64,000 nt of DNA, taken from positions 56,529-120,528 of the forward strand of contig FREY01000012.1 of the NCBI GenBank assembly GCA_900143635.1. Reading direction: 5' to 3'. Shown here in pieces: positions 60,469 to 64,000 of the stretch (positions are counted from its first letter, which is position 1; each line of letters opens with the position of its first letter). The notes under the pieces are model-generated. The model was not told where the DNA came from. It saw nothing but the letters and a program-made list of their open reading frames with translations, and did no database searches. The translations under genes and the position numbers were made by a program. The DNA comes from Rhodobacteraceae bacterium Alg231-04. Its GTDB lineage: Bacteria > Pseudomonadota > Alphaproteobacteria > Rhodobacterales > Rhodobacteraceae.

Positions 60469-62069
60469 CACAAACCACTGTTGGAGAGGCGCTGGTTCTC
60501 GGCCTGAAAGACCGCGGCGTTGCTTGTGTCTTTGGCATTCCTGGCGTCCATACGGTTGAGCTGTACCGGGGGCTGGCCGCCTCTGGTATCCGCCATGTCA
60601 CCCCCCGGCACGAACAGGGCGCGGGATTTATGGCCGACGGCTATGCAAGGGTATCTGGCAAGCCCGGTGTGGCCTTTGTTATCACCGGACCCGGATTGAC
60701 CAACGCGCTGACCCCTATGGCGCAGGCACGGGCGGAATCAGTGCCGGTGCTGGTGATTTCAGGGGCAAATACGTCGGCCTCGCTTGGGAAAGGGCTGGGG
60801 CATCTGCACGAGCTTCCGGATCAGCACGCTCTGGCCCGGACCGTCGCGAAAACCTCGTGTCACGTGGCCGCGCCAGAGGATCTGGACAGCGCACTTGAAG
60901 ATGCTTTTGCGGCCTTGTCGTCGGGCCGCCCTTCCCCTGCGCATATTCAAGTGCCTCTGGATGTCGCCGGAGAGGCCAGGGCCGCACCGGCAAGGCCAGT
61001 CGCCGCCGCGAAAGCACCTGTCTCCAATGCGCTATTGAAACAGGCAGCGAACATGCTGAAAACGGCCGGCCGGGTGGTTATTCTGGCCGGCGGCGGCACA
61101 AAACACGCGGCCCGGAATCTGCGGGTGCTGGCCGAACGACTGGACGCACCGGTTGTTCAGACAACAAACGCACGGGGCGTTTTGCATGATCATCCGCTTT
61201 CGGTTCCGGCCAGTCCAAGCCTGAAGGCCGTGCGGAGCCTGATTGAGGATGCCGATTGCGTTCTGGCCCTTGGGACCGAGCTGGGGCAGACGGATTTCGA
61301 CATGTACGCCACGGGCACCATGCCGCACATGCCTGCGCTGATCCGAGTTGACGTTTGCCAGGATCAGCTGTCGCGGCATCCGGCTGAACTGCGAATAGAA
61401 GGCCGTGTGGAGGACGCCCTGACCACCCTATTGGATCTCCTGCCGACCGGGGACAGAAACACTGACGGTGCCGCCCGTGCGACAGAGGCGCGGGATGGGG
61501 CCTGGCTGGAAATTGGCGCTGACTATCGCCAGCAGGTGTTGATGCTGAATGCCATTCGCGACGCCGCTCCCAGCGCGCTGATCGTCGGGGATTCAACCCA
61601 GCCGATTTATGCTGGAAACCTCTACTACGACCACGACCGCCCCGGCGGCTGGTTCAATGCAGCAACCGGATACGGCGCGCTCGGTTACGGAATCCCCGCC
61701 GCCATAGGGGCGTCAATTGCCGCCCCCAGCGCCCGGGTGATCTGTCTGGTCGGCGATGGCGGCGCTCAGTTTTCCCTGCCCGAGGTGATGGCAGCGGTAG
61801 ACGAAAACCTGCCAGTTACGTTTGTGATCTGGAACAACCACGGCTACCGCGAGATCGCCACGGCAATGGAAGATGTGGGCGTGACCGTGGTGGGTTGCGA
61901 TCCAACACCTCCGGATTTTGCCGCGACCGCCCTGTCCTTCACCATTCCGCACCGCCAAGTGCCAATGACACCTTACGCGCTGGCTATGGCCCTGCACGAC
62001 ACCGCCGGGCTGACAGGCCCCCAAATGATAGAGATTAAGGCACCCCCATTCGTGCCCGCAAAGGATTGA
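60465..62069 (+). CDS. aruI: Thiamine diphosphate-dependent 5-guanidino-2-oxopentanoate decarboxylase-like enzyme
   Basis: The 534-residue enzyme has the catalytic glutamate in TPRHEQGAGFMADGYARVSG and the cofactor motif VGDGGAQFSLPEVMAAVDEN, ending in WNNHGYREI. It resembles acetolactate synthase large subunits, but no small subunit is present and the neighbours are those of the arginine transaminase pathway. AruI decarboxylates 2-ketoarginine to 4-guanidinobutyraldehyde. Its start overlaps the aruH stop by ATGA, so the two proteins are made together. Confidence 0.75.
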   Translation: MTQTTVGEALVLGLKDRGVACVFGIPGVHTVELYRGLAASGIRHVTPRHEQGAGFMADGYARVSGKPGVAFVITGPGLTNALTPMAQARAESVPVLVISGANTSASLGKGLGHLHELPDQHALARTVAKTSCHVAAPEDLDSALEDAFAALSSGRPSPAHIQVPLDVAGEARAAPARPVAAAKAPVSNALLKQAANMLKTAGRVVILAGGGTKHAARNLRVLAERLDAPVVQTTNARGVLHDHPLSVPASPSLKAVRSLIEDADCVLALGTELGQTDFDMYATGTMPHMPALIRVDVCQDQLSRHPAELRIEGRVEDALTTLLDLLPTGDRNTDGAARATEARDGAWLEIGADYRQQVLMLNAIRDAAPSALIVGDSTQPIYAGNLYYDHDRPGGWFNAATGYGALGYGIPAAIGASIAAPSARVICLVGDGGAQFSLPEVMAAVDENLPVTFVIWNNHGYREIATAMEDVGVTVVGCDPTPPDFAATALSFTIPHRQVPMTPYALAMALHDTAGLTGPQMIEIKAPPFVPAKD

Positions 62070-62072
62070 CCC

Positions 62073-62855
62073 ATGAAACACCCCTCTTATGAATTCTCCC
62101 GCGCCATCACGCGGCGCCCGGCCTCTTCAATTGCGGCCGGCCTGCGGGCGGTGGACAGCGGAAATCCGGATTTGGATACGATGCTGAAGGCCCATGAGGC
62201 CTACGTTGCCGCGCTTAAAAGCACCGGCGCCAAGGTCATCGAACTGGACTCTCTGGAGGCCTTTCCTGACGGCCAGTTTGTCGAAGACACGGCACTCTGC
62301 CTGCCGCAGGGGGCGGTCCTGATGCGCCCAGGCGCCCCGTCGCGACTGGGCGAAGTTGGGGAAATGGCCGCCACCCTGCGAGACTGTTATGAAGACGTGC
62401 GTGAGATCACCGGCCCCGGGCATATTGAAGGCGGCGATATTCTTGTGACCGGCAAGGAAATCCTCGTTGGCCGATCCGACCGGACGGATGCCGAAGGTGT
62501 TGCGGAACTGGCCAGGATTGCCGACGAATGGGGACATCGTTTGCGCGAAGTGTTCACCCCGGAAGGCGTGCTGCATTTCAAGACGGATTGCTCGCTGATG
62601 GACGCCGAGACGATCCTGTCCACCAAACGCCTTGATGCTTCGGGCTGTTTCGAAGGCTACCGTGTTCTGCATGTACCGGACGGCGAAGAGGCTGCGGCCA
62701 ACGCCATCCGGTTCAACGATCTGGTGCTGATGGCTGAAGGTTACCCACGCACTGCCGAAATGCTGGATCTCCAGGGTTTTCAGATTGTCGAAATCGACAA
62801 CACCGATTGCGCAAAGCTGGACGGCGGGATGTCGTGCCTTTCATTACGTTTTTGA
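62073..62855 (+). CDS. Dimethylarginine dimethylaminohydrolase (dimethylargininase)
   Basis: The 260-residue guanidino-modifying hydrolase has FVEDTALCLPQGAVLMRPG, the catalytic glutamate/aspartate in HIEGGDILVTG, a histidine in VLHFKTDCSLMD and the C-terminal catalytic cysteine in GGMSCLSLRF. These are the DDAH layout and length. DDAH turns asymmetric dimethylarginine or monomethylarginine into citrulline plus the amine. It follows aruI by 3 bp, so methylarginines are part of the substrate range of this operon. Confidence 0.85.
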   Translation: MKHPSYEFSRAITRRPASSIAAGLRAVDSGNPDLDTMLKAHEAYVAALKSTGAKVIELDSLEAFPDGQFVEDTALCLPQGAVLMRPGAPSRLGEVGEMAATLRDCYEDVREITGPGHIEGGDILVTGKEILVGRSDRTDAEGVAELARIADEWGHRLREVFTPEGVLHFKTDCSLMDAETILSTKRLDASGCFEGYRVLHVPDGEEAAANAIRFNDLVLMAEGYPRTAEMLDLQGFQIVEIDNTDCAKLDGGMSCLSLRF

Positions 62856-62929
62856 AGGCCGCGAAGGTCAGCCCGTTCTGACAGGACGAGGCTGACCAAA
62901 TTGAACGAATTCTACTTGCCAATGGGACA

Positions 62930-63129
62930 GGGACCATTCCTCGCTGCGACAACGAGTGGGAATTAGTCTTCACTTTGATCAAGTCTTCGCCACGCTGGAA
63001 GTTCTGACGACTGCATCGAACCATAATCTGATTTCGAAACGGCGCTATGGCGACGTGCAGGTCACCAGAGACCAGCCGCTGTGTGAGGTCCGTCGGGGAG
63101 GCAACACGTAATTTCCAGGCGCACGTCAC
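62930..63129 (-). pseudogene. Possible LysR-type regulator fragment
   Basis: The leftward frame reads LRVASPTDLTQRLVSGDLHVAIAPFRNQ, which resembles the middle of a LysR substrate-binding domain (GxLDxAIAPF). The similarity fades within about 40 residues and there is no start or helix-turn-helix. If real, it is a small leftover of a lost regulator on the island. Support is weak. Confidence 0.3.
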
Positions 63130-63141
63130 TCGGCCGGGACT

Positions 63142-63386
<245 letters not shown>

Positions 63387-63530
63387 CCATTTTATTGTCC
63401 TACCGCCCGGAGGGCTACTTGAGGACGATTGTTCCTTCACCGGTATTTGCGAAGGGACTGGCCTTGCTTCAGGTCGTGTTTTTTGAACTGAAGGTCTTTT
63501 TGTTGATCGTTTTAGAGATTGGTCTTTTTT

Positions 63531-63649
63531 AGGTTTGGCGGTGCCCTACTCTCCCAGGGCTTAAGCCCAAGTACCATCGGCGCAACAGTGCTTAACTTCC
63601 GGGTTCGGGATGGGACCGGGTGTTTCACTTGCGCTATGACCACCAAACC
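63531..63649 (-). rRNA. 5S ribosomal RNA
   Basis: About 119 nt leftward, from GTTTGGTGGTCATAGCGC to GGGCACCGCCAAACCT. The terminal stem (GTTTGGTGGT with GCCAAAC) and the conserved CCCGAACTC-like region (CCCATCCCGAACCCGG) are present. It lies between 23S and tRNA-fMet. Confidence 0.93.
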
Positions 63650-63756
63650 AAAGAAAGACCATGCGCTCCTTTCGGAGCGCTACAATCAACTGTTGTCCTG
63701 TCAAGTTTGTGTAGGAATGTATGCTTGTTGGTTCCAGTCTTACTATTACTGGATCA

Positions 63757-64000
63757 AATCAAGCCTATCGGGCGATTAGTACCGGTCAACTGAATGCATT
63801 GCTGCACTTACATCTCCGGCCTATTGACGAGGTGGTCTACCTCGGCCCTCAGGGATACCTTGTTTTGAGGGGGGCTTCCCGCTTAGATGCCTTCAGCGGT
63901 TATCCTGTCCGAACATAGCTACCCTGCACTGCTGCTGGCGCAACAACAGGTCCACCAGTGGTTCGTTCACCCCGGTCCTCTCGTACTAGGGGCAACTCCT
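63757..64000 (-). rRNA. 23S ribosomal RNA, 3' end (partial)
   Basis: The plus strand from about 63757 shows the reverse of the 23S 3' terminus: ATCAAGCCTATCGGGCGATT. Further in, CTCTCGTACTAGGGGCAACT near 63980 is the reverse complement of the sarcin-ricin region. The rest of the gene lies beyond the window. The exact 3' end is uncertain by several bases. Confidence 0.93.

Overview
This window looks like an alphaproteobacterial chromosome of the Roseobacter group (Rhodobacteraceae). The evidence is the rrn end order 23S-5S-initiator tRNA, a Tat-exported FDH3-type formate dehydrogenase with DUF3305/DUF3306 partners, many ABC and TRAP importers, and GTG/TTG starts with tight ATGA or TAATG overlaps. 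No plasmid or phage backbone, CRISPR array or origin was seen.

Layout. (1) 1-109: tail of an RNase E/G-like gene. (2) 407-12830: a sugar-acid locus. It has aldose dehydrogenase, lactonase, altronate dehydratase-type enzyme, L-galactonate 5-dehydrogenase-type enzyme, tagaturonate reductase-type enzyme, a KDG kinase fused to a sugar mutarotase, a 2-keto-3-deoxy-fuconate dehydrogenase-type SDR, an FAH-type hydrolase, a CUT2 ABC importer and a GntR regulator. Together these could degrade L-galactose and L-fucose (or D-arabinose) by two branches. (3) 12962-24867: membrane-bound periplasmic formate dehydrogenase with maturation genes, followed by a convergent response regulator/histidine kinase pair (24877-28233). 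(4) 28563-33735: LysR regulator and a polyamine-type ABC importer. (5) 33831-42622: a leftward operon (amidohydrolase, TRAP transporter, glutamine synthetase-like ligase, aldehyde and alcohol dehydrogenases) divergent from an RpiR regulator that has three matching operator-like sites.

(6) 42688-43980: a decayed IS3-family element. (7) 44099-63330: about 19.2 kb bounded by a 26-bp direct repeat that includes the 3' end of tRNA-fMet. The intact tRNA (63310-63386) lies at the right end, and the C-terminal remnant of a site-specific recombinase runs into it. I read this as an old integrative island. Its cargo is a three-gene operon (DUF928 protein, caspase-like protease with a C-type-lectin-like domain, CHASE2 adenylate cyclase); a LysR/monooxygenase/oxidoreductase group; a methionine gamma-lyase system (mdeR-mdeA-mdeB); and an arginine or methylarginine system (ABC importer, TetR regulator, aruH/aruI-like enzymes, dimethylargininase). 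(8) 63310-64000: tRNA-fMet, 5S and the 3' end of 23S rRNA, all leftward.

The best candidates for something new are the caspase/CHASE2-cyclase/DUF928 operon on the tRNA-fMet island, the kinase-mutarotase fusion in the two-branch sugar locus, the gamma-glutamylation-type operon at 34-42 kb, and the formate-dehydrogenase-linked NtrC-like regulator that lacks the GAFTGA loop. All functions are inferred by reading the sequence; no searches were run.
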